DNA from: Eubacterium sp.
Lineage (GTDB): Bacteria; Bacillota; Clostridia; Lachnospirales; Lachnospiraceae
Direction: 5' to 3'
DNA: 53,152 nucleotides
Assembly: GCA_017965495.1 (NCBI GenBank)
Contig: JAGCPW010000010.1
Coordinates: forward strand, 1 to 53,152
Position numbers and translations under genes: made by a program. Under the pieces are notes generated by a model. That model was not told the origin of the DNA. It did no database searches and was given only the letters and a program-made list of their open reading frames with translations. Of this stretch, positions 43,675 through 52,440 are shown piece by piece. Numbering within the stretch: the first letter of the stretch is position 1; each line of letters opens with the position of its first letter.

Positions 43675-46497
43675 TTACTTCTCCTTAAAATAGTCGTTAA
43701 TAATCTTAGCAATTCTCTCTGTACTATGTCCGTCACATCCAGTCATATAGTTTTCGACAAAGTCCTTATGCTTGTCAGAAATTGTATGCAAACTCTCATC
43801 CGTAATGAATTTTTCTAGTTCATCTTGATTCATGTAAACCTCGCCCGGCAAATCCTCTGGATATGATAGGTAGAAACCTCTGTTGTATTTTTCCAAATCA
43901 TAACAGAAGAAAGCAATAGGCTTATTCAAAAGTGCATATTCAAATATTACAGAAGAGTAATCCGTAATTAGCATATCCGAAACTAGCATCATATCATTAG
44001 TAGAGAAATCTCTCTCCACATAAACGTTGTCGTATTGTCCTTCTACTATATCGTTCTTCATAACAGGGTGTGGACAAACAACAAACACTTGATTATCTTT
44101 CAAATTCTTTGACAATCTTTCAAAATCAATTTCCGGCTCAAAGTTTGCTCTTCCACCTCTGGCATCTCTAAACGTAGGCGCATACACAATCACTTCTTTG
44201 CCCTTTAGGTTAGGGCGCTTAGCGTAAACTTTTTCTCTAACGCTATTAATATATTCCTCGTCAAAGAACATATCGGTTCTAGGAACTCCCACATCCTTAA
44301 CTTTCTTTAAATCCACCTCAAACGCATCTGCATAAATAGGTCTAACTGCCCTACCACTCACGCAAACCAAGTTGTACTGCGCATGTGTGGCCGCATCTGT
44401 CACTGGACTCATATTTGTACCGTGCTTTCCAAACATCTTGAATGCACCACACGCATGCCAAAGCTGAATGAACCTCTGCTCCGGTTTAAGCGGGAAGTAT
44501 CTCAAATACTTCACGTAATCATCTGTCACTATCACCTTGCTAGAGCCAAGCTCCATAATCATTTTCTTTATATCTCTATTTTTATGTGGAAGCATAGCTG
44601 CCACTATCTTTTTATTTCCTTTGACGTGGTCGTACAAAGCCTTCGCATTACCCTCTAACTCACCATCTTTTCTTATAGTAATAAAAAGAGTCTGATCCTT
44701 CACTGGTAATTCTGTCGCCTTATTAATCCACTTAATAAACTTCTTATCGTTCATATAGTTTGGATCATTATGAACATCCAAAAGTTTTTTAAGTTCCCAA
44801 CCCTGGTTTACTTCTAGTTCATCGTCTTTTAAATTGGCTCTTTTATTCTCAAACGCTTCCTCCAAAGACTTCCTAGTCAATGAGGAATCAACCAACTTCA
44901 TATATTCATCTTTGTCCTCGTTAAAGAAAACAAGCTCTGTATCATACGCCTGGAAAGAACCTTTAATATAGAAATCTTTCACATAATCTATAATAGGCTT
45001 ACTCTCATCAAAGTCAAAACTCTTCAAAAAGTCTGTCCTGAAAACTTTGTTTGCAACTATGTTATCAAGGCTAAGTGCATCATTGTATGATTCCACTTCC
45101 TGTACGGATGAAATAGCAATTTTGTTTGCAAAAATTGGAATAGAATTTCCATCACCCGTAAATACTTGTTCCACTCTAAAGTCTCTTCCACCTCTGATGT
45201 CACGTTTAAACATCCACTTAAGCATACTTGTTCCGTAAGAGAACTGATCATCACCCAAGATTATATAATCTGTATCACAGTTTTTAATCTGCTCGTAATA
45301 GAAAGAATTTTTATCTGCGGCATCTACAAAGAACACATTATTAGTGCAGACATCATTCTCCTCTGCTATCTCTTTCATTTCACTGTTAACAATGATTTTC
45401 GTTCTAATAAAGTTTTGGTAAACTACGCTCTGCATAGTTTTAACAAAACCTTCTGTGTTTTGTGGATTTCCGTATATAACAAATGTGAACGCTGCACTAT
45501 CTAATATTTCTTTTTCCTCTAAAGTGGCATTTTGTAAGGTCACTTCAGGAATTCCGTCAGAAATCATGGCAAGCGTATAAACATCTAACTTTGATACGAT
45601 AGCTTTTATCTCTTCCACTATCTTCTTATTTATATCAGGACTTTGAACCCAATATTTAGAGTAGAACTGTCCTGCTAAAATACGTAGCTCTTTTCCGTAA
45701 ATTGCATTTACATACTGTTTAATCCAAGTCTCTGCCTCGCAGGCCTCCTCTATAGTCTTATATTTTGGATTATCCCTAAGCAAACTTTCCTTTGCCAGTT
45801 TAGCAATTTGCTTATGAGCCTCTATATAATCCGCTATCTTTGTGTCGGATATTACTGTAGTGGCAGAGTTCTCATTGTCCACCAAACGTCTGTAGTGGAA
45901 CACTCTATCCTCTAGTGTAGCAATAGTCTTGCTGTTAAAAACAAATTGCATAGTAAAGACTCCATCCTCAGAATATGTGAGTGGTGGAATCTTCATATCG
46001 TTTTTATCTATAATTTCTTTCTTGAAGAATTTATTACATAAAGAAAAAGTATTGATAATATCAAGATCATACTTATCAATAGTAGGTTTAAGAACTGTAT
46101 CTTCCAAATCCTTAATCATATATGTTCTGGACTCGTCAAAGATATCGTACTGAGCAATAACTAAATCAGCCTTATATTTCATAGCTTTTTCGTACATATG
46201 CTCTAGTGCTGTACTCTCAAGCAAATCATCCGCATCCAAAAAGTAGAGGAACTCGCCCTTTGCTATCTTTATTCCATCATTTCTAGCTGCTGCTACTCCC
46301 TCATTCTCTTTATCTATAACTGTTATATTGTCATTATCTTTCTCGTATTCTCTTAAAATATCAATAGTAGAGTCTTTTGACCCATCATTAATACAGATGA
46401 TTTCAAAATCATCTATAGTTTGAGCCACTGCACTATCTAGCGTTTCAGATATGAATTCTTCCGAATTATATGCCGGTATAATAATTGATGCTTTCAC
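43675..46497 (-). CDS. GT2 glycosyltransferase fused to TagF-type glycerophosphotransferase
   Basis: 940 residues. N-terminal GT2 domain (1-230) with IIIPAYNSEEF and DADD (88-91), a middle region of about 330 residues resembling a second, degenerate GT fold, and a C-terminal CDP-glycerol/CDP-ribitol phosphotransferase domain (about 590-925) with WHACGAFKMFG, APTFRDARGG and ITDYSSVIFEY. Makes or extends a polyol-phosphate polymer, as in teichoic acids. Start codon is GTG at 46497, supported by GGAG six bases upstream; no ATG fits. Operon with the following GT-B-like gene. Confidence 0.88.
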   Translation of the reverse strand: MKASIIIPAYNSEEFISETLDSAVAQTIDDFEIICINDGSKDSTIDILREYEKDNDNITVIDKENEGVAAARNDGIKIAKGEFLYFLDADDLLESTALEHMYEKAMKYKADLVIAQYDIFDESRTYMIKDLEDTVLKPTIDKYDLDIINTFSLCNKFFKKEIIDKNDMKIPPLTYSEDGVFTMQFVFNSKTIATLEDRVFHYRRLVDNENSATTVISDTKIADYIEAHKQIAKLAKESLLRDNPKYKTIEEACEAETWIKQYVNAIYGKELRILAGQFYSKYWVQSPDINKKIVEEIKAIVSKLDVYTLAMISDGIPEVTLQNATLEEKEILDSAAFTFVIYGNPQNTEGFVKTMQSVVYQNFIRTKIIVNSEMKEIAEENDVCTNNVFFVDAADKNSFYYEQIKNCDTDYIILGDDQFSYGTSMLKWMFKRDIRGGRDFRVEQVFTGDGNSIPIFANKIAISSVQEVESYNDALSLDNIVANKVFRTDFLKSFDFDESKPIIDYVKDFYIKGSFQAYDTELVFFNEDKDEYMKLVDSSLTRKSLEEAFENKRANLKDDELEVNQGWELKKLLDVHNDPNYMNDKKFIKWINKATELPVKDQTLFITIRKDGELEGNAKALYDHVKGNKKIVAAMLPHKNRDIKKMIMELGSSKVIVTDDYVKYLRYFPLKPEQRFIQLWHACGAFKMFGKHGTNMSPVTDAATHAQYNLVCVSGRAVRPIYADAFEVDLKKVKDVGVPRTDMFFDEEYINSVREKVYAKRPNLKGKEVIVYAPTFRDARGGRANFEPEIDFERLSKNLKDNQVFVVCPHPVMKNDIVEGQYDNVYVERDFSTNDMMLVSDMLITDYSSVIFEYALLNKPIAFFCYDLEKYNRGFYLSYPEDLPGEVYMNQDELEKFITDESLHTISDKHKDFVENYMTGCDGHSTERIAKIINDYFKEK

Positions 46498-46560
46498 TTA
46501 ATTCTCCATTCATTCATATATAAATCTACGCATTAAATAATAACATATTTAGGGGAAAAA

Positions 46561-46569
46561 TGTTATAAT
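46561..46569 (+). promoter_or_regulatory. extended -10 promoter overlapping the start of the 46571 gene
   Basis: TGT-TATAAT ends one base before the first ATG (46571). If used, transcription starts near 46576, inside the annotated frame, and translation would begin at the ATG at 46580 on a nearly leaderless mRNA. The same TGT-TATAAT occurs before tarJ. Confidence 0.5.
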
Positions 46570-46570
46570 T

Positions 46571-48052
46571 ATGTCTGGTATGAGATTCATTAAAACATCA
46601 ATCAACTGCATATCGGTAATATTAATGGGTTATTTAATACTTCTAATTAGTATTTACAATAACTTTTCAAAAATATGGATATTAGCTGTATCGGTGCTAA
46701 TACTGTTTTTGCTATGTCTACTAGTAAAAGCAAAGGGTGATTCAAAAATAAACTATAAGAAACTATGGTGGGTAGTCCTTCTAGTGTTCCCGATTTTGTT
46801 AATCATTGCGGCGATTTCATTGCAAGTGGATGCTATACATAACTGGGATTTTTCAAAACTTTATCTCACAGCATATGAATATGTTCACAATAAACCTCTA
46901 GTAGTTGACTACTATGCCAAATACCCTAACAATCTGTTTTGGGTTTCTTGCCTTATTAGTTTATATAAATTCTTAGAGTTAATATTTGGTAATATCCCTT
47001 ATGACCAGTTTGTTTATATTTGTATTATCTGTAGTTGTGTATGTGTTTACATTACAGTAATCTTCTTACACAAAATCGCAAATTTGATTTGGGATGACAG
47101 AAGGGCCTTTTATGTGGGACTGGGAGCATGCGGATTTCTTCCACTATATTTGTATGCTCAATATTTCTATACCGATACTCCAGCTCTACTACTGGTTACA
47201 ATTTTTATATATTTATATTTCAAAATTCGATCTGTTAAAACAGTAAAAAAGTATATTTTCGCAGGAATCTTGGGAATTCTAGCCGCATTAATATTCGAAG
47301 TTAAAGTACTGTCATTTATTATTCCATTTGCAGTGCTTCTTGACTCATTCACAAAAATATTTGATAAGAAAAAATACTTCTGCTGTTTGGCAATTTCTAT
47401 TTGTTTGGCAATAGCATCCTTCTTTGCTTTGAGCAGTTTTTCTAACTGCTACTTAAAGATTAGTGATGCAAAGAAAGATAAACTTGAATATCCTTCCACT
47501 CATTGGGTGATGATGGGATTAAACAAAAAAAGTACGGGTGGATACATTCAATCGGATGTTGATTATACTTACTCGTTCGAATCAAAAGAATTAAAGAAAA
47601 AAGCCACTGAAAAAGAAATCAAAAGACGTATTGACAAGATGGGATTGGGAGGAACACTTTACCAGGTCATTATTAAGAAATCATATAGAACTTGGTCCGA
47701 GGGCAGCTTAGGCGGCAGAGAATATGTATCTAGAAACTCGATTAGACCAAACAACTTCCTTCACAATTTACTAGCAGAAAACGGCAAATACCAAATAGTA
47801 TCATTTGTATACAGTCATATATACTATTTCATTATTATGATTGGCATACTACTATCAGCATTGTTTGCTATTAAGAGAAAACAATATGATCTAAATGCAC
47901 TTCGCCTAAGTATGATTGGAATAGCTATATTTATGTGGTTGTGGGAATGTAATCCACGATACCTATTTACTTTTATTCCAGTTTTTCTACTACTAGCCGC
48001 AGAGGGTATTGGAGAATTATTTGATATTGCAAGAAATAGAGGTTCCAAATGA
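46571..48052 (+). CDS. polytopic glycosyltransferase-like membrane protein (GT39/ArnT-like)
   Basis: 493 residues, about 11 membrane helices. After the second helix comes an extracellular loop with an Asp (QVDAIHNWDFSKLYLTA) followed by DYYAKYPNN, in the arrangement of polyprenyl-phosphate-sugar dependent GT-C enzymes. A large extracellular loop of about 110 residues precedes the last two helices. Likely adds sugars to a surface polymer from a lipid-linked donor. The start is uncertain: ATG 46571 or 46580, AGGGG being 15 bases or more upstream. Its end overlaps the acyltransferase start (ATGA). Confidence 0.72.
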   Translation: MSGMRFIKTSINCISVILMGYLILLISIYNNFSKIWILAVSVLILFLLCLLVKAKGDSKINYKKLWWVVLLVFPILLIIAAISLQVDAIHNWDFSKLYLTAYEYVHNKPLVVDYYAKYPNNLFWVSCLISLYKFLELIFGNIPYDQFVYICIICSCVCVYITVIFLHKIANLIWDDRRAFYVGLGACGFLPLYLYAQYFYTDTPALLLVTIFIYLYFKIRSVKTVKKYIFAGILGILAALIFEVKVLSFIIPFAVLLDSFTKIFDKKKYFCCLAISICLAIASFFALSSFSNCYLKISDAKKDKLEYPSTHWVMMGLNKKSTGGYIQSDVDYTYSFESKELKKKATEKEIKRRIDKMGLGGTLYQVIIKKSYRTWSEGSLGGREYVSRNSIRPNNFLHNLLAENGKYQIVSFVYSHIYYFIIMIGILLSALFAIKRKQYDLNALRLSMIGIAIFMWLWECNPRYLFTFIPVFLLLAAEGIGELFDIARNRGSK

Positions 48053-49131
48053 TTGTCTTTTTAGGAATATTTGCAGTTATCCTACTTATCGGATGTAGGG
48101 CAACTTCAGTAAAAGAATTCAATACAGACTATATGAGCAAAGACAACACTAACATTGTTAAAGGTGTCTTTGTAGTTTTTGTATTCTTTTCTCACTGTAC
48201 TCAGTATCTAACTTTGAATGGCCCGCTAGATAAACCTTATATGGATATCAGACATTTTATGGGACAGATGATTGTGGCAATGTTTCTATTCTACTCTGGC
48301 TACGGCATTATGGAGTCTATTAGCAAGAAATCATTTGGATATGTTAAGAAGATTCCTATTAGAAGAATTCTCAAAACTCTAATTAACTTTGACATCATAG
48401 TTCTTCTATATTTAATTCTTGATATTATTTTTAAAACTCAATATAAGTGGTCAGACATCCTATTGTCGTTTGTTGGCTGGACAAGTATTGGCAATTCTAA
48501 CTGGTATATCCTAGCAATACTAATATTGTACGCACTTTCATTTTTTGCATTTTTACCAATCAAGTTTTCTAACAAAAAGAGTATGCATATATTGTGTGCT
48601 ACTATTATGACGATTATAACTGTAGGAGTTGCTTTCCTATTATTTAGAGTTAACAGGGAATCTTACTACTATAATACTTTGCTAATTTATCCGCTTGGAA
48701 TTTGGTACTCGATACTAAAACCATACATAGATAAGTTTGTAATGAGAAATCATATAATATACTTTGTAGTGCTGTTAATTGGTCTTTTTGCTTTCATTTA
48801 TAGTCATAATCATATTGCAGACCAACCTTACCTCGAGAATGACCTGCACTTCACTTTATCTCTACCATATACTCTCTGGTCTTTCGCATTTACGCTTTTT
48901 ATTGTATTACTGACTATGAAGCTTCGCATAAAGAGTTTTGTCTTTACATGGTTGGGCGAGCATATATTTACGGTCTATATGTTACAGAGAGTACCTATGA
49001 TGATACTTAAGCAAATAGGATTAGATCAATATAAATATCTATTTGTTATTATTTCATTAGTAACATCCATTCCATTAGCTATTGCATTTGATGCGTTATT
49101 CAAAAAACTTTGGAGTAAAATCAAAATATAA
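48049..49131 (+). CDS. acyltransferase-3 family membrane protein
   Basis: 360 residues, about ten helices. Family start NIVKGVFVVFVFFSH with the conserved His in the first helix, then the FLFYSGYGIMES segment after helix two and SNWYILAILILY. OafA-type enzymes move acetyl or other acyl groups onto surface sugars. Overlaps the glycosyltransferase-like gene by four bases, so both probably modify the same glycan. Terminator follows directly. Confidence 0.85.
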   Translation: MIVFLGIFAVILLIGCRATSVKEFNTDYMSKDNTNIVKGVFVVFVFFSHCTQYLTLNGPLDKPYMDIRHFMGQMIVAMFLFYSGYGIMESISKKSFGYVKKIPIRRILKTLINFDIIVLLYLILDIIFKTQYKWSDILLSFVGWTSIGNSNWYILAILILYALSFFAFLPIKFSNKKSMHILCATIMTIITVGVAFLLFRVNRESYYYNTLLIYPLGIWYSILKPYIDKFVMRNHIIYFVVLLIGLFAFIYSHNHIADQPYLENDLHFTLSLPYTLWSFAFTLFIVLLTMKLRIKSFVFTWLGEHIFTVYMLQRVPMMILKQIGLDQYKYLFVIISLVTSIPLAIAFDALFKKLWSKIKI

Positions 49132-49162
49132 AAAAAGAAAAGCCTTAAAGGCTTTTCTTTTT
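49132..49162. terminator. bidirectional terminator between acyltransferase and hexapeptide genes
   Basis: 13-bp stem (A-run GAAAAGCC / GGCTTTTC T-run), 5-base loop, begins right after the acyltransferase stop and ends at the convergent gene's stop. Confidence 0.9.
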
Positions 49163-49992
49163 TATTTTCCAATATAGAATCTATTCTTTTCTTTATACCC
49201 TCTTAAGTGTTCCTTTATGTATTCTAGTTTTGCTTCGGATCCTTTTGCATTTGATAACCCTTTATCTATTTCGTCAAAAGATATTGTTTTACCTTCTTCA
49301 TATTGGTAAATAAAATTATCCTTGTCTTTAATCATGCTCTTTTCAGTTTCTTCTTCTGTGTAAAAATGAACATTGCCTGTGGTAAACCAAACATTATCTT
49401 TTAATTGTTTGGCTGGATTTCCACCCCAAATGGTATTGGATGGAATAGTTTTTCCTCCCACCAATCCCATAGCGCCTACAGCACTTCCAGAACCTATCTT
49501 TGTCCCTTTTAGTAGTAAAACATTTTGCCCTATCCAAGAATGGTCTCCTAGGAAGATGCTCTTACTAAGATTTGTTCTTTCCTTAGTATCAATATCATAA
49601 ATGATGTGTGGATCTGCTGTCCTAATCCATACTCCGAATGAAAATAGTCCATAATCACCTATAACACAGTGTTTTTGTTCTGAAAGCACAGCGTTAATTC
49701 TCCCATTCATATAATTATCTTGACCTATATAAAATACACTGTCATGGTATATGTCTATATTTAAAAGGAGTTTATTTCTATTTTTGCTCACATAAATAAC
49801 ACTGTTATCCCCTTCGTAGTAGAAGGTGGAATCGTGAATATTTGTGCCTTTCTCAATAAAAAGGATATTGTTCTTCCCTATAAAAACTGCTTGAGAATTT
49901 ACAAAGTTGATATCTTCGGTTGTTCCTCCCTCAAGTAGTATTCTATTTTCTTTCAATGAAGAAATGTTTTCTAAATTATCTATTCTTTCCAT
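49162..49992 (-). CDS. left-handed beta-helix (hexapeptide) acyltransferase
   Basis: 276 residues. Irregular beta-repeats (res 30-120), then a clear hexapeptide section with FLGDHSWIGQNVLLLKGTKIGSGSAVGAM and the terminal GGNPAKQLK cap used by WcaF/maltose-acetyltransferase relatives to bind acetyl-CoA. An extra C-terminal helical region (210-276). Likely acetylates a sugar or polyol of the surface polymer. AGGGA seven bases before the ATG; last gene of the tarI-tarJ-GT2 run. Confidence 0.82.
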   Translation of the reverse strand: MERIDNLENISSLKENRILLEGGTTEDINFVNSQAVFIGKNNILFIEKGTNIHDSTFYYEGDNSVIYVSKNRNKLLLNIDIYHDSVFYIGQDNYMNGRINAVLSEQKHCVIGDYGLFSFGVWIRTADPHIIYDIDTKERTNLSKSIFLGDHSWIGQNVLLLKGTKIGSGSAVGAMGLVGGKTIPSNTIWGGNPAKQLKDNVWFTTGNVHFYTEEETEKSMIKDKDNFIYQYEEGKTISFDEIDKGLSNAKGSEAKLEYIKEHLRGYKEKNRFYIGK

Positions 49993-50001
49993 ATTGATTC
50001 C

Positions 50002-51372
50002 CTATTCTTCCATATCTTCTATTTCACTTTTGATGGTTTCATTCAACATTACATCTCCATCTTCTAAGTGAATACCCCACCTAAATGATGTCCAATCTTC
50101 TGGAATGTCTATCGCAAAACCAGCGTACTTATAATTTCTAACATTTTTACCAAATATCTTAATTCTCTTCTTGCATCCATGTCTGATGGACTTTACTCTC
50201 TGACCATTGCTTTCAGCAAAGATATAGTCATCTTCTTTCATCGCATAAACTGGAGTACTAAATCTTCCTCTTAGCATTCCTTCGTAGCCTTCTTTGTCTT
50301 GCCAACCTAGAATTCTGACAGTTTTTTCTGAAAGTCGATCAAACTCTTGTCCATTATATGAGAACACCAAATCCCCATCTTTATATTCAGAATCCATCGT
50401 TATCTTTCTTCCATATTTAAGAGACAATAATCCCTCAATTATAGGCATACGAGTGTTTATGCTTAAGATGATATCATCATCAATCTTCTTCAATACTCTT
50501 TGAAGTCGTTTCTTAAACTTTGGCATCTCTTCTTCAGAGATAGTTTCCAACAAAATCTCCTGGTTAGCTTCAAGCAAGTAAGTTCTTAAATGATATGCAA
50601 CCATAAATTGAATATAAGGAATAATCTTGCCCTTCTTAAATCTGCAATATCTCATCAATCTCTTGTAGCCCTGCTTTATAAACTTGTTGTATCTATCTTT
50701 TGACTTCCAAGCAGTGTTTACAAGTGATGTTTCATCTTCTCTTCTTCTATAGTAGTAAATTGGATCCTGGATAAGTCCATATTTCTCGCAAGACAAAAGG
50801 ACTTTATTAACTGCCATAGCATCTTCCCAGAAATGCATCTTAGTATCAAACTTTATTTTCTCTAAAGCTTTGCCGCGGATAAACAATCCACCAACATAGA
50901 ATTGAGGATAGTTAAAATCCACATTAATATCTACCACTTCTTTATCTTCAAATCTCCAATTGGCTTTGTGTGGACCTTCTTGCGCGCCAAAGAAAAAGAT
51001 TTTGATAGTAGCCATATCAACATCTGGATATTTATCAAAGAATTCTTTTGCTTTTTCTAGTGTATCTTCGCTTATTTTATCATCAGAATCTAAAAACAAT
51101 ACAATATCCGATGGATCTTCCTTTGCCCACTTTAATCCAAAATTTCTAGACCATGAAACTCCGTGGTTTTCCTCAGATGTGTGCACAAATATGTTGTCTG
51201 GATATTTTTCTTTGTACTGGTCACATATTTGCTGTGATCCATCGCTACTTGCATCGTTAATCAAATATATTTTTACATTATCACTAAAAGGCAGTGACTG
51301 TGTTATCACACTATCTACTGCCTCTTTCAAATATTTTTCCACATTGTAAACTGGGATAATGACTTTAAACAT
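50002..51372 (-). CDS. GT2 glycosyltransferase with C-terminal accessory domain
   Basis: 456 residues: GT2 domain (1-about 300) with VIIPVYNVEKY, NDASSDGS and DSDD (95-98), and FWEDAMAV further on, the general-base region; then a C-terminal beta-rich domain (about 345-456) like those on teichoic-acid glycosyltransferases (TarS/TarQ group). It probably decorates or starts the ribitol polymer supplied by TarI/TarJ. GGGAG overlaps the tarJ stop; six-base gap. Confidence 0.85.
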   Translation of the reverse strand: MFKVIIPVYNVEKYLKEAVDSVITQSLPFSDNVKIYLINDASSDGSQQICDQYKEKYPDNIFVHTSEENHGVSWSRNFGLKWAKEDPSDIVLFLDSDDKISEDTLEKAKEFFDKYPDVDMATIKIFFFGAQEGPHKANWRFEDKEVVDINVDFNYPQFYVGGLFIRGKALEKIKFDTKMHFWEDAMAVNKVLLSCEKYGLIQDPIYYYRRREDETSLVNTAWKSKDRYNKFIKQGYKRLMRYCRFKKGKIIPYIQFMVAYHLRTYLLEANQEILLETISEEEMPKFKKRLQRVLKKIDDDIILSINTRMPIIEGLLSLKYGRKITMDSEYKDGDLVFSYNGQEFDRLSEKTVRILGWQDKEGYEGMLRGRFSTPVYAMKEDDYIFAESNGQRVKSIRHGCKKRIKIFGKNVRNYKYAGFAIDIPEDWTSFRWGIHLEDGDVMLNETIKSEIEDMEE

Positions 51373-51378
51373 CTAGTA

Positions 51379-52404
51379 TTATATCTCCCATTTCATAATA
51401 GTTTTGCCAAAGCCTCTAGTTGAGTCCTTTGCAAATGCCTCTTTGGCGTCCTCTATATCTCTAACGGTAATAACTTCACCTACTATTTTCTTAAGTCTCT
51501 CTATAAGTTCTGGATTAGTTTGATAAAGATTAATGGTTTTTACAAAATCATCATATCCACTTCGGCTACTACCAAAAATTCTAAGTCCTTTTTCTAAAAC
51601 CATTCTTGTGTTAATAGGAACAGGATTTTCAGACACGCCAAGAATAGAAATTGTTCCTTCAGGGTTAATATAATCAATTATCTGATTAATAGCATCTCCT
51701 GAATACTCATTTCCCACACACTCAAAAGCGTGATCTACTCTTAAATCTTCTGGAATAGCGTCTGTCTTAAACACTTCATCTGCAAAATCAAAGTCTTTAA
51801 GTTTCTCATCATCTATTCCAAACACATATAGTTTAATATCCGGAAACATTGCCTTAAATAAAACTGCTGTAATATAACCTAGATTTCCATCTCCCCAAAC
51901 ACCTATAGCATTTCTTCTCGAATGAGCAAATCTATCCATTCTAGTGATAGCATGAACACTTACTGTGAGAAGTTCGGTAAATGCTGCCACTTCCAAATCT
52001 ATATCTTCTGGCATCTTAACTAGTCTGCCAGCATCTATCTCCACATACTCTTGCATGAATCCATCATATCCACTTGCTCTAAACTTACTGCTTCTTAAAT
52101 AGTTTTCTGCAATCACATCATCAGTTTCCACTGGAGTGTTAGGAATCATAACTACTAAATCATCTTTTTCAAAGGTTCCAGTTGGATCATTTACTACTCG
52201 ACCAATAGCCTCGTGAATAAGCGCCATAGGAAGTTTCTTTTTCAAAACTTCTTCTGAGCGTTCTCCTCTGTAGTATCTTTGGTCCGCGTGACAAATAGAC
52301 AAATAAATTGGTCTAACAATTGCTTTGTCTGTGTTTACAGCAATATCACTGCATGAATATTCAAAAATACCCGGTTTAATTAATCTATAAATATGATTTA
52401 GCAT
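51379..52404 (-). CDS. tarJ: TarJ, ribulose-5-phosphate reductase
   Basis: 341 residues, zinc-dependent medium-chain dehydrogenase fold: ICHADQRYY with metal-binding Cys, the MALIHEAIG block, and a NADP-binding VWGDGNLGYI motif. With TarI next to it this is TarJ, which reduces ribulose-5-phosphate to ribitol-5-phosphate for CDP-ribitol. GGAGG lies four bases before the ATG; a TGT-TATAAT box in the 36-base gap after tarI may provide a second promoter. Confidence 0.92.
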   Translation of the reverse strand: MLNHIYRLIKPGIFEYSCSDIAVNTDKAIVRPIYLSICHADQRYYRGERSEEVLKKKLPMALIHEAIGRVVNDPTGTFEKDDLVVMIPNTPVETDDVIAENYLRSSKFRASGYDGFMQEYVEIDAGRLVKMPEDIDLEVAAFTELLTVSVHAITRMDRFAHSRRNAIGVWGDGNLGYITAVLFKAMFPDIKLYVFGIDDEKLKDFDFADEVFKTDAIPEDLRVDHAFECVGNEYSGDAINQIIDYINPEGTISILGVSENPVPINTRMVLEKGLRIFGSSRSGYDDFVKTINLYQTNPELIERLKKIVGEVITVRDIEDAKEAFAKDSTRGFGKTIMKWEI

Positions 52405-52419
52405 ACGTCCTCCAAATCA

Positions 52420-52428
52420 ATTATAACA
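52420..52428 (-). promoter_or_regulatory. extended -10 promoter before tarJ
   Basis: TGT-TATAAT on the minus strand in the tarI-tarJ gap; would allow tarJ and the genes behind it to be read without tarI. Confidence 0.4.
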
Positions 52429-52440
52429 AAACCTAAACTT

